Source of the DNA: Spongospora subterranea
Lineage: Eukaryota > Endomyxa > Phytomyxea > Plasmodiophorida > Plasmodiophoridae
DNA length: 63,455 nt
Direction: 5' to 3'
Assembly: GCA_900404475.1 (NCBI GenBank)
Contig: OUQQ01000035.1
Location: 1-63,455, forward strand
A program made the translations under genes and the position numbers. Positions within the stretch are counted from its first letter, which is position 1; each line of letters starts with the position of its first letter. Below, in pieces: positions 1 to 10,299 of this stretch. A model generated the notes under the pieces. It ran no database searches. It was not told the origin of the DNA and saw only the letters and a program-made list of their open reading frames with translations.

Positions 1-638
1 ACTCCCCACCACCAGCAACACGATCGATCGCCGCCAGCATCTCGTCGATTCGTGACTTGCGCAAATATTTTGGAGTTTGATGATGCATTTTTGCCACTCT
101 TTTCCGCCCATTGCTTCTTCAGGTCTTCAATGACGCCGCTGGTATTCCACGTTGTGACTTGTATTGTTTGCCTTCAATACCATTCTTGTAGGCGTCTCCA
201 AAGCGAATTGCAAACCGAAACCATTTGCGGTCAAAGGCTAATAGAATTTCATCCAGGATCGGTGGCGCCTTGTTGCGTATGCTGGGAAACGAAATGAAAA
301 ACCGACACGAAGCTATTGTTTTTCTTGAAAAATACTTTTTTCCACCATGTAAACGAGGCAATTTTAAAATGATATTTTGTCTCCATTTTGGAATATTTTT
401 CAAAAACAAAAGCGTAGCCTTGTCGGTTTCGATGAGAGATCTATCCATATACGCCGTTCAAATCCTGCACACGACCATTACAAAATGCCATACTTCGGGA
501 AGCTACCAAACAAAACCTGCCATGAAATTTGCCGTGACAAGACTACCCGCAGTGTAATCCGGTTTTGAAACTCGAAGGGCGGTTTCGCACAGTAAAATGC
601 CAGTCTGTGAATAGCCGTAGCCGTGGACACTGTATCGC
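1..638. other. no supported gene; weak antisense ORFs
   Basis: I see no gene I can support here. A minus-strand reading frame covers roughly 119-448 and, after a frame change, stays open to the window edge. It has no recognisable motif and no clear start. It may be the 3' part of a gene or of a transposon lying beyond the left edge. The duplicated segment carrying the first secreted-protein gene starts at about 639. Confidence 0.4.
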
Positions 639-2627
639 GGCACCTGCAGGAACCGTCACCTGTAGTGCCGTGAGAATCCAGAAAATCAGGCTGCAGTCCA
701 CTTGTACACGGTCAGTTGGCCACTTTGGATTCCAACATGATTTGGTATCTGTTATTGCTGTGTCATGTCCACTCCACCAAAACCAACGATGAAACCGATA
801 GCGGAACTCCTTTCCAGGGCTTGCCCCCTGACAACCGAGCAAATGGTACTTGTTCCTTTCCTTTCGCTTCAGAAAGTTGAACTTTGTGGACAGATTGTCA
901 AGTAACTGTGAGCCTTTCTTCACAAACTGTTGGCTGTTCGACTGGAAACAGAGTTCAAACTTCGAGAAGTGCTCCGTTTTCCGAACTGAATTATCCCTAC
1001 TCCATAGAATGTGATACCGTCTGGCTTGACTTCATTGAAGACTGTGCAATTCAAGCGTCGTTTCCCCATAGAACAGAACCTAATTCTGTTTCATTTCCAT
1101 TGGCGACAGGCTCAATGGCCTCAATCAGTCAACCAGATAGCCAATTCACGAGTTGTGCACTGTCGCAACCTGGCGCTTGTTCAACTAGCAACAGCGATAA
1201 ATTTGATCGCAACGTGGAATACTCTCAGGACAACAACACTGGATTTAACAATGATCTGCAGGACTCCAAAGAACGCGAGGTCGTTCAAGAGTTTCCGGAC
1301 AACGAATCTGGTTTTAGGAATGATCCAACTGACACCAAAAAGCGCGAAGGCGTTCAGCCCTTGAAACATTTCTCTAATTGGCCACGAATCAGCTTTCCAC
1401 ATTCATTCAATTGCCAATTGGTGTCGAAAGACGCACTCATTGGCCTTGAAAGTTATGTAAACAGAGTAAGGAATTATCCGACACCATTTAAGAGTAAACG
1501 CGCCGTCAAAATTGCCGTCGTGATCGCAATTGGAAATCGCCTGGAAACACTCGACGATTGCCTTCCAGGCAATCAAATTATACTGAAACCAGAAACACTG
1601 CAGAAGGCGAAAATAATACTGGGCAAGGTTCATAAGAACAAATTTGAGACAAATTTGATGAAATGTTTTCAATTCGGTCGTTTGAGTCAAAGCCTTCAGA
1701 ATAGAGTTGCATCTCAACAACGAACAAATCTAAAAAATGAGTTCCCAAATTTCAAAAATGCGTTCTCGGATTGGGTGGCCGAGAAATTGTCGATGATGTC
1801 GATTGTATTTCGTTCCGTTAATTGCTATGGTTATCATCATCCGGTTCTGGCGCTGTTCTGGAATGCATCTGTGGAACTGCTAGCAATGCATGGCGTCAAT
1901 CAAATGGACTATATGGAGTGCTTGAAGACTCATATTATGGTCAAAATCAGCAATCGCCACAGCAAAAACAAATCAAAGCTTATCTGGGACAGAAATGAAG
2001 ATGTTTCAAATTGTCTGCACGAATACCTGTCTGTGGTTCTGAGTCTCATTGCCGATACGAGTGAGGCCAATTGTGGCAATGAGATCAAAAGAAAGAGAGT
2101 CAGCAAGTTCGTTTTTTCGAGGTCAAAGAAAATTAAGGTCAAATAAGACAATCATGACAAACAGCGCACCAACACGAATACACAAATAACCTTCGAGCAT
2201 CACAAGAATTCATTGAACGATATGAATACATTATAAGTGTTCTGAGCTTCAATCTTGTATAGAAAACAAATAGCCACCTTTGCCTGCCTCTCTGATGTTT
2301 CAACCGGTAAAGGGCACCGCCAGCACATGCTCTGAAGGCAGTCCAGAACAAGATTGACGTGGAGCTGTCAAACGATGATGGGTTTGTCACAGCTGCATGG
2401 TCTGATCGGTTTCAAAAAACATTCCGGCTGTCATACAGAATTCGCCATGGTAGTTCAAGAAGACCTTGAAGTTGTCTGGCAAAATTCTGTTCTAACCTCA
2501 TCCCTAGTCGCTACCATGTATGCAATATACAGGTTAAATGGCACAGACATGTTTGTACAGCAGAAGGTTTCAACATCTTCCGAACCTTCTTCAAATACAG
2601 CGGCTGATCTTCAACAGTATTTCTGAA
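639..2627 (+). repeat. segmental duplication, copy A
   Basis: This segment is collinear with 7419-9559. Homology starts in a shared upstream block (GCACCTGCAGGAACCGTCAC at about 640 and 7420), runs through the whole secreted-protein gene and its intron, and continues about 480 bp past the stop codon to a shared GATCTTCAACAGTATTT. Non-coding flanks are conserved almost as well as the coding part, so the duplication is fairly recent. Copy A lacks a block of exon 1 and a short repeat that copy B has. A chromodomain Ty3 element and inverted gag fragments lie between the copies. Confidence 0.85.
737..2146 (+). CDS. secreted orphan protein, paralog A (2 exons)
   Basis: I join exon 1 (737-845) and exon 2 (894-2146) across a 48-bp GT-AG intron; the same junction works in the paralog at 7518-9083. 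The product is 453 residues. It starts with an apparent signal peptide (MIWYLLLLCHVHSTKT), so it is probably secreted. Residues about 100-170 are acidic, low-complexity and carry imperfect repeats (GFNNDLQDSKERE, GFRNDPTDTKKRE). The C-terminal 250 residues look folded, with a conserved block around LFWNASVELLAMHGVNQ, and the tail is strongly basic (IKRKRVSKF, KKIKVK), like a nuclear localisation signal. I recognise no family. A signal peptide plus a possible NLS, two-copy expansion and a transposon-rich setting suggest an effector-like protein, which is inference only. Relative to paralog B, exon 1 lacks about 26 residues after the signal peptide. Confidence 0.75.
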
Positions 2628-2690
2628 TTTATTAATAGGTCGCCCAGCTGTACGCCCGATTTAACCGACATACGCTGCCCGTTGCCCGAA
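2147..2690. other. duplicated 3' flank, no gene supported
   Basis: To about 2627 this is the 3' flank shared with 9084-9559. Short ORFs on both strands exist in both copies (2354-2626 and 9259-9543 plus; 2139-2390 and 8876-9325 minus), but they carry no motif and the two copies differ by frameshifts and stops. I treat the stretch as untranslated or intergenic duplicated DNA. Confidence 0.5.
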
Positions 2691-3329
2691 TTTCCCGGCA
2701 GGTAATGCACTCCCCCCATTGAAACGACAATTGAGAGAAAAATGCTTGAACCAAACCGCACGACATCTTCGGCGATGATGTCGTGCGGTTCCCAAGTAGC
2801 GTCGGAACAACATTTTCCAGTAACTTCGTAGTAATATCGAGATGGCTGTCGTCGTAGAAGTTGAGACACGACGTCGTGTACGTCATTTTCCGAACCCGTT
2901 ATTTGAATCGCGAACCGTGAGTATTAGCTGATGAGGAGTTGTGCTCACAATGGCGACAGGTCCATATCAATTACATTCGGTCTTAGACGGGGTACGTCGA
3001 ATGTTAGTAGCAATGAGACAGTAATCACTTTCCCGAAAATTAGCCTGTTCAACCGAGTTCTGCTTACAGCGACGTGAGCGGACATTCGCTCGGTGAGACG
3101 AAACTGTTTTCTGAACAGACTGATGTATGTTATCGAGAGATTCAAGAAGATTGGACGTTAGTTTGAATATCGAATCGGCACTCAAGGGAATGTCGACAAC
3201 CTTGTCTAGCCTACCCAAAAAAATAACAGATAATAATTGTGAAGGGGCGATGCCTGTGAAGATGGTGACCGGTGCAGACTTCACTCGAGGACGGATCTTG
3301 TGGTTCATGAGCCATGTTCACTAAAGGTA

Positions 3330-4139
3330 AGCCAGTCCTGTAGAAAATTCAACTGCATTTCCGATGCCAGTGTCTTTAAAAGAGCCAGAACATGACGATT
3401 TACGATTTCCACCGTACCGTTTGCCCAAGGCGTGTATGCGGTCGTAAAATGATGGTAAATATGTAAGCGCGAGCACAGTTCCTCAATGACGAGATTTTTG
3501 AAATGAGTTCCTTAATCCGATACATGAGTGGACACAATACCGAACCCTTTGAACCAATTCATCAACGCGTCAACGACGGTTCCATGATCAGCGTTTGTGC
3601 AAGGTATGAGTTCGACGAAATTGCTAAAGCCGTCCTTCAAAACCGAAATATATTTGAAAAGATGTCAGCACTTCGGAGACTGTTTGCTAATGAACAGATA
3701 GTCGTAGTGGATGACTTTGTTCGGTTGTTCAACGTGAATCACATTTCCGAACACGCGGAATAATTTTACCTTTCACGCGAAGAAAGAACAAACAGTGCAG
3801 AACGAAATCGTCCACTGTCGACTTCATATTTGGCCGCCAGAAATGCTTGGCGATTGTGGCAAGCGTGGCGTTGGGAACAAGATGAGCTGAAAGTCCCATA
3901 TGGGCGATAACACAAATGCGGATCTGCAACGGCTCTGCAGGAATCCATATCTGATTGTCGCGGGTCTTCCATGCCAAATCAGTCGCGTCGATGACCAGTT
4001 CGATGTCGTCGTTCAAAATGAAAATACGGCCATCGTGTGAGCGATTTGAAGAATGAATAAAATCTGACTGGGTTCTAACGATTTCAGTAAGCGTTGGCCA
4101 AACAAAAGATTCGCGGAATTGGTAATCGTCGAACGACAC
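3330..4139 (-). pseudogene. Ty3/gypsy integrase remnant
   Basis: The upstream half (4139-3729) carries the integrase zinc-binding region (RICVIAHMGLSAHL followed by FWRPNM and a downstream C-x2-F pattern). The core, read at about 3540-3360, has the D-x-G-T-H-F-K-N block and the signature YTPWANGTVEIVNRH. A stop codon (minus-strand TAA, 3514-3512) falls directly after the catalytic Asp of the core, and the two halves are in different frames. Integration function is therefore lost in this copy. Confidence 0.75.
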
Positions 4140-4203
4140 GCGAAGACGCTTGGCTTTGATGATTACGTCGTCGCCGTTCGGTTTGCCCCATCGAGTCCCG
4201 AGA

Positions 4204-4629
4204 TCAGCCCAGAACGTTGACTTCTCCAGCCGTGTGCTGGATGTCGAAATTATATTGAGAGAGCTGCATTTCCCATCGGGCGAGGCGGTCCTCAGAGTGA
4301 CGAGAAATTGAGGATGTTCGTGATGTTGGGTCGAGGATGTAGACCAAGTTACGATGATCGGTAAATATTGTAAATGGGTGCTGGGTCTGAAGGAAATGTT
4401 TCAAACGATGAACCCCTTCAACGATAGGGAATCCCTCTTTCTCTATCGTTGCCCAGCGCAGTTGACTTCCCTTAAACGAGCCACTGATGAAGGCTAATGG
4501 TTCATGTTGTTGTTTCGAGAGTTCTTTGCCTATGTCGTTGAGGGGGATCTGTGTAAGGAAAACTGACCAAAAACCGTTCGAAGCATCAGGAATGAAGCAT
4601 AGTCTCCAGTCGTCCTTAACGTGGGCCAT
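4204..4629 (-). pseudogene. Ty3/gypsy RNase H fragment
   Basis: The frame contains the typical Ty3/gypsy RNase H run: FIPDASNGFWSVFL (first catalytic Asp), EPLAFISGSFKGSQLRW, the E-K-E-G-F-P-I-V-E-G-V block, FTIFTDHRNLVYIL (DHRNL signature) and RLARWEMQLSQYNFDIQH. In an intact element it degrades the RNA template during cDNA synthesis. The fragment follows the reverse transcriptase on the minus strand with a change of frame. Confidence 0.8.
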
Positions 4630-4683
4630 TGGTTATCAACTTGGTGAGAACTTGCTTAAATTCGGAAAAACATTTGGCATTGT

Positions 4684-5530
4684 TCAGACGTCCACCCCCC
4701 TTGATGGACAAGATTGACGCGTCGCAACTGTGTTTGCTTGAAGGAATCGACAAATTTGGAACAGCGGACTAGTAGTTTCTGCAAAGGGTCGATCAATTGT
4801 GCATAACGTGGTATATTCCCTCGTATCCAGTTGATGGAGCACAAGAACTGCTGTAATATCCGCTGCAGTAGTCGGGACGTTAAGAGTTGCTAATGCGGAT
4901 ACCAAATGTGTGTCGAATGACGTCCCTTCAGCTGAAATAACGCGACCGCACCATTTTACTGTGTTCTTATAAAGATGACATGGATTCGGATTGAGCGTGA
5001 TGCCGAAGCGAGCCAAAAGGCCAAGAAGCTTGTTGAGCAAACGAAAATAATCATTAATGTTTTGGGCATAACCCAACAGGTCATCAACCCACAGTAAAAC
5101 GCCATTATACAGGAGATCGCCTAAAGCCTCTTGCATTCCCGCTTGAAACGCGAAAACGGCGTCGGCCAATCCTTGAACGATTCTTCGTGGCGTGTAGACT
5201 GCCTCATGGGTCATGAAAGAACAGCGTTCCTGCGATTCGGGATGTAGGGGAAACTGCCAGTAGCCTTTAAAGGCGTCCAGCAATATATAAATCGATGAGT
5301 TACGTAGGTAATTGAGAATGATATCTATATGTGGCATCGGCCAAATTGCTCGTTCTGATCGGCTGCTCACATCTTTGGTGTCAATGCATAGACGATGACC
5401 ACGAACCGACGTGTCCTTTCTGTCGATTACCAGGCAAGTGGACGCGGAACGGGCATGTGGATTGCAGTAGATGAATCCGTTCTGCTCCAGATCGCGGTGT
5501 GCTTGTGCATGAAATCTTGATGAACTGGTG
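4684..5530 (-). pseudogene. Ty3/gypsy reverse transcriptase fragment
   Basis: The minus-strand translation shows reverse transcriptase landmarks: VIDRKDTSVRGHRLCIDTKD, then IYILLDAFKGYWQFPL (catalytic LDAFKGYWQ), YTPRRIVQGL, and the active-site box LLWVDDLLGYA. The box reads VDD where YVDD or YIDD is usual, which is common in Ty3/gypsy elements. The frame is open over most of the fingers and palm but is not continuous with the downstream RNase H, so the polyprotein is broken. It would have made element cDNA. Confidence 0.8.
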
Positions 5531-6195
5531 AATATCGGCGGGCGCGAGCACGGTAATGGGGACAGTCTGCTTTGAAATGGATTTTCAATAATGGAAAATT
5601 TGCCGGCGGGTCATTGAACAGTTTAGTTCCACACGTCTACGATCTTTGTATTCGTTCGTCAGTCCTTCGACTATTGCACGATCAATCATCATGTCCATTG
5701 ATAATTGGTGTACCTCGCTTGTAGATGATTCGCCTATTTCGACGAGGTAAGCGTCGCCGGGTTCGTTTTCGCAATCGTCAGGAAACTCCTCTCGCGTTTC
5801 GGTGATCATGTTCCGCTTTATACGAAGTTTGGTGGATATGTCATAATCGGCGTCATCGTCGATCGTGGGTTCTTCCACCTCCAGATGGTTGCCAGATATA
5901 TTGGCCAGACGTTCGATCAACAAGCGTATGTGGATCAATACGCAAAGCGACATGTTCGGGCTAACCGATCAGAATGATATCGTCAGACAGGTCCTGTTCA
6001 GTGAGTGGTGTCCCCGTAAAGTACATGTTTTGCCGGTCGACTTTGTCAACGTCAAATCCAGTTTGGCAGTGGCGACGATTGTGATTGGATTGTTCTTGGA
6101 CGCTTGTTCCGCCCGAAGTGGTGGATCATGATATTTTACGCTGACAACTTCAGTCTCCTACTTGCAGAACCAGCTCAAGTTAGCACAGGAGGAGA

Positions 6196-6990
6196 TTGCC
6201 TCTCTACGCTCGCAACAGCAAACATCGGCTCCCCCTAAACCCGCTGGCGGTAACTCTACGACAGGATCGTATAAAACTCCCGTTACAAGAAAAATACTCG
6301 GGAAAGCGTACCGAGCTTCGGCAATTTATTAATGCCGTCAAGCTCCAATTTTCTTATGCGCCTCACATGTTCACGAGCGATCAAGCCAAAGTGGGCTTCG
6401 TATCATCGCTCTTGAAGGATGCCGCTCTAGATTGGGTAACCCCATATCTAGAAACTCAGGATGCCATACTGAACAATTGGCAAGCGTTCGAGAGGGCTCT
6501 AGTGGGAATATTCGGGGACCCCAATCGGATGCGCACCGCAACAACGAAGCTCTCAACGTTGCGTCAATCTAGCCGATCCGTGGCCATTTACGCCGCGGAA
6601 TTCAGAAAGATCGCCATCGACACCGATTTCGATTCGCGAAACCAGTGTGCCTGAGATCGCGAATCGAAATCGGTGTCGATGGCGATCTTTCTGAATTCTG
6701 CGGCGTAGATGGCCACGGATCGGCTGGATTGTCGCAACGTTGAGAGCTTCGTTGTTGCGGTGCGCTTCCGGTTGGGGTCCCCGAATATTCCCACTAGAGC
6801 CATCTCGAACGCTTGCCAGTTGATCAGTATGGCATCGTGAGTTTCCAGATATGGGGTTACCCAATCTAAAGCGGCGTCCTTCAAGAGCGATGATACGAAG
6901 CCCAGTGAACATGTGGGGCGCGTATGAAAATTGAAGCTTGACGGCATTGATAAATTGCCGTTCGAGACTTGATCTGACGCGTGTCATATT
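6196..6990. repeat. inverted pair of gag fragments (IR1)
   Basis: A plus-strand gag fragment (about 6196-6654, SLLKDAALDWVTPYLE, VGIFGDPNRMRTATTKL) is followed directly by the same segment inverted (minus strand, about 6987-6588, with the same motifs). The arms run about 6319-6638 and 6658-6962 with a loop of only 19 bp (6639-6657). The arms are highly similar but differ by substitutions and by a roughly 20-bp block missing from the right arm. The protein is a retrotransposon Gag capsid domain. The right arm is oriented like the pol remnant at 2.7-6.1 kb and may be its gag; the left arm faces the other way. Confidence 0.85.
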
Positions 6991-7418
6991 CCTTTTGAAA
7001 CATGCTGATTAGATGTTTTGGTCAGTGACGCCCGTGCTTCTTTCTTAAAGCCGCTGTCAGCTTTCTTTCCCTGGCGGGATAACTGGATCAAGTTGGTTAC
7101 GAGGAAACCGTCCTTGGTCGAATTCCATTCTGCGCGGCTGCGATGGCACTGTGTAGCCCCGCGTCATCCGCGCAATTATCCCGCATGTCGGAGGTGGATT
7201 CTGGGATTCCCGTTTTTCACCCCCCAATTCCCCTTTTAAACCAGGCAATGCATAAAACGGCTGCCAAACACGCCACGGCACGGACAAATATTGTTTGACT
7301 CTCCGTGGCATCCAAACGCGCCCGGGACTCGAAAAATAAGGTCTCCATGGAGCTGATTAACCCGGTCAGATAATATACACTTTTGACTGTGACTGTTCAA
7401 ATCAAGCGAAACCATCGC
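6991..7418. other. no gene seen
   Basis: Short overlapping ORFs on both strands carry no recognisable motif. The stretch separates the inverted gag fragments from the second copy of the segmental duplication, which begins at about 7419. Confidence 0.4.
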
Positions 7419-9559
7419 AGCACCTGCAGGAACCGTCACCTGCAGTGGCCGTGAGAGTCCGAGAATCAGGCCCAAGTCCACGGGTACACGGTCAGTTGGC
7501 CATTTTTCCATTCCAACATGATCTGGTATCTGTTATTGCTATGTCATGTTTACTCGACCAAAGCCAACGATGCAACCGATAGCGGAATTCCTCTCCAGGG
7601 CTTACGCCCTGACCACCCAGAAAACTTGTGTAGCAACGTCAATCTGCCCGACTACATTGTGAACCGCATCGATCAAGCTCTATATGACGAAGGTTCAGCA
7701 AATGGTACTGGTTCATTTCCGTTCGATTCGATAAGTTGAACTTTGTGGACAGATCGTCAATCAACGGTGAGCCTTTCTTCACAAACTGTTGGTTGTTCGA
7801 CTGGAAACAGCGGCAAAACTTCGAGAAGTGCTCCGTTGTTCGATCTAAATTGTCCCTACTCCATAGAATCTGATACCATCTATCCTGACTTCATTAAAGA
7901 CTGTGCAATTCAAGCGTCGTTTCCACATCGAACAGAACCTAATTATGTTTCAATTCCATTGGCGACAGGCCCAACGGTCTCAATCAGTCAACCTGATAGC
8001 CAATTCACGTGTAGTTCACTGTCGCAACCTGGCGCTTGTTCAACTAGAACTAGCGATAAATTTGATCGCAACGTGGAATACTTTCTGGACAACAACACTG
8101 GTTTTAACAATGATCTGCAAGTCTCCGAAGAACGCGAGGTCGTTCAAGAGTTTCCGGACAACGACTCTGGTTTTGAAGATGGTCCAACTGACACAAAAAA
8201 GCGCAAGAACTTTGGTTTTGACGATGGTCCAACTGACACAAAAAAGCGAAAGGGCGTTCAGTCCTCAATCATCAGGGCACCAATTTATCGTTTTCAGCGA
8301 AAGCCCTTGAACCTTTTTTCTAACTGGCCACGAATCAAATTTGAACGTTCCTTCAAGTGCAAATTGGTGTCGAAAGACGCACTCAATGGCCTTGAAAGTT
8401 ATGTAAACAGCGTAAGGAATAATAAGACACCAATCATGAGTAAACGCGACGTCAAAACTGACGTTGTGATCGCAATTGGAAATTGCCTGGAAACACTCGA
8501 CGATTGCCTTCCAGACAACCCAATTATTCTGAAACCACGAACACGACAGATGGCGAAAATTATACTGGGCAAGGTTCATAAGAACCAATTCGAGATTAAT
8601 TTGAAGATATGTTTTCACTTCGCTCGTTTGCGTCCAACCCTCCAGTGTTATTTTTTATCTGAACAACGAACACACTTCGAAAATTCGTTTTCAAATTTCG
8701 AAAATGCGTTCTCGGATTGGGTGGCCGACAAATTGTCGATGATGTCCATTGTATTTCGCTCTGTAAATTCCTGTGATTATCATCGTCCTATTCTGTCGCT
8801 GTTCTGGAATGCATCTGTGGAACTGCTAGCAATGCATGGGGTCAATCAATTGGACTATATGGAGTGCTTGAAGGCTCATATTATGGTCAAAATGAGCAAT
8901 CGCCACAGCAGACACAAATCAAAGCTTATCTGGGACAGAAATGAAGATGTTTCAAATTGTCTGCACGAATACCTGTCTGTGGTTCTGAGTCTCATTGCCG
9001 ATACGATTGAGACAGCTAATGGCAATGACGTCGAAAGACAGAGAGTTAGCAAGTTCATTATTTCGAAGTCGAAGAAAAAATAACAGTCAAATAAGACAAT
9101 CCTGACAAACAACGCACCAACACGAATACAAAATAACCTTCGAGCATCACAAGTATTCATCGACCGATATGAATAAACTATAAATGTTCCCGAACTTTGA
9201 TTTTGTTTAGAAAACAAATAGCCACATTTGCCTGCCTCGCTAGTATTTTGACCGATAAATGGCACCGTTAGCGCAGTCCAGAAAAAGATTGACGTGGAGC
9301 TGTCAAACGATGATGCGTTTGTCACAGCTGCATGATCTGATCGGTTTCAAAAAACATTCCGGCTTTCATGAAGAATGTCGCCATGGTAGTTCACATGACC
9401 TTGGAGTTATCTGGCAAAATTCTGTGCCAACCTCATCCCTAGTCGCTACCATATATGCCTTATACCGATTACATGTCGCAGACATTGTTGTACCGCTGAA
9501 GGAGTTCAAAATCTCCCGAACATTCTTTCAATACCGCGCCTGATCTTCAACAGTATTTG
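7419..9559 (+). repeat. segmental duplication, copy B
   Basis: This is the second copy of the segment at 639-2627, in the same orientation about 6.8 kb downstream. It includes the upstream block, the whole spliced secreted-protein gene and the 3' flank. Against copy A it has an extra block in exon 1 and an additional copy of the GFxDGPTDTKKRK repeat in exon 2. Similarity ends just after a shared GATCTTCAACAGTATTT. Confidence 0.85.
7518..9083 (+). CDS. secreted orphan protein, paralog B (2 exons)
   Basis: Exon 1 (7518-7704) joins exon 2 (7753-9083) in frame across a 48-bp GT-AG intron, giving 505 residues. The apparent signal peptide is MIWYLLLLCHVYSTKA. Exon 1 then adds about 45 residues with a cysteine and the segment YIVNRIDQALYDEG, partly missing from paralog A. 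The middle has three imperfect repeats, two of them ending DGPTDTKKRK, each a possible basic nuclear signal. The last 250 residues match paralog A closely (LFWNASVELLAMHGVNQ, then a DRNEDVSNCLHEYLSVV block), and the tail is basic (SKSKKK). No family is recognised. Conservation of frame and splice sites against scattered nucleotide differences argues that both copies are real, selected genes. An effector role is inference. Confidence 0.78.
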
Positions 9560-10183
9560 TCTCTGAAATCTGGACAGTTAGTGAATCTAAAGTAAACCGC
9601 ATGGCGTTGACAAAAAAATTTTCTTTTATATTGAGTCCCAAATATCCATTTTGACGTTCAATTTGATACGGTGAAAACAGCAATGACGTCGCTGACGCGT
9701 AAGCGACAGCAGCACTTTGCATTAATCCAGTCTTAAAAATCGGGGCGGTATACTGCCAGGTTTTCATCGACCACACAGCCCGTTGACCGGCCACATGTCC
9801 GCTAACCAGGGGAGTCTTCCCCCCAAGGTATGTTTCCATTTGAGGATTTGCAGTCGTATCAGCCCATGGCTCAAAATTCTCACAGTAATGCGGAAACCAC
9901 GTGTAAGTATTGGTGCTTGACACAAAACGAGAAGGGACAGACATGTCAGCACGGTTGCCACGACTTCCAGTGAGGATCCACCAAGTGCACAATCTATGAC
10001 GGCGATATGCCTGGCAATTCTGTCATCCTCTTCCACCATGGCATTCATGACCTTGATACACCCCGTATTTGCGACCTCACAGGCCACCTCAATCCCGTAT
10101 GAATCACTGAATTCCCTCTGATACGCATCTGGGCTGTGCGTCAACCCTCTTTGAAACTCCAACGCGTTCTGATCCGCTATCAC
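9528..10183 (-). CDS. unrecognised coding remnant, two frames
   Basis: Two overlapping minus-strand frames look protein-like. The upstream one (10183 to about 9960) includes SDSYGIEVACEVANTGCIKV and VEEDDRIARHIAVIDCALGG; the downstream one (9992-9528) includes TWFPHYCENFEPWADTT and WSMKTWQYTAPIFKTGLM. They would need an intron or a frameshift near 9960-10000 to be joined, and I see no convincing splice pair. I do not recognise a family. It may be a decayed gene or transposon cargo. Confidence 0.3.
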
Positions 10184-10299
10184 ATTCCTTGAGGTGGGCC
10201 TCTAACGACAATTTGCCAAGTGCCAAGTACATTGTGACACCTCCCACTCTTCACGGCCAACGTCCTCGGTGGCTTTACACTTCCGAATGCCAAAACTCT

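Larger units (their letters stand above)
2690..6131 (-). mobile_element. decayed Ty3/gypsy chromodomain retrotransposon
   Basis: Read on the minus strand from about 6131 to 2690, the pieces come in Ty3/gypsy order: a possible aspartic protease remnant (about 6130-5960), a linker ORF (5953-5585), reverse transcriptase (about 5530-4684), RNase H (4629-4204), the integrase zinc-binding region (about 4139-3729), the integrase core (about 3600-3330), and a chromodomain-like tail ending in ATWEP (about 2790). The element is interrupted by frame changes and at least one stop in the integrase core (minus-strand TAA, 3514-3512), so it is not an intact copy. I could not locate flanking LTRs. It sits between the duplicated secreted-protein genes. 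Confidence 0.8.

Noticed and set aside
455..470. GTTCAAATCC, similar to a tRNA B box
   Set aside because: No A box at the right distance and no acceptor stem pairing around it.
884..893. TTG codon as start of the 420-residue secreted-protein frame
   Set aside because: The codons before 894 are intron sequence; splicing to the ATG at 737 gives a signal peptide and the same junction in the paralog.
7236..7511. Minus-strand ORF similar to one at 543-923
   Set aside because: Similarity follows from the segmental duplication; both are antisense to the promoter and signal-peptide exon of the secreted genes, with no motif.
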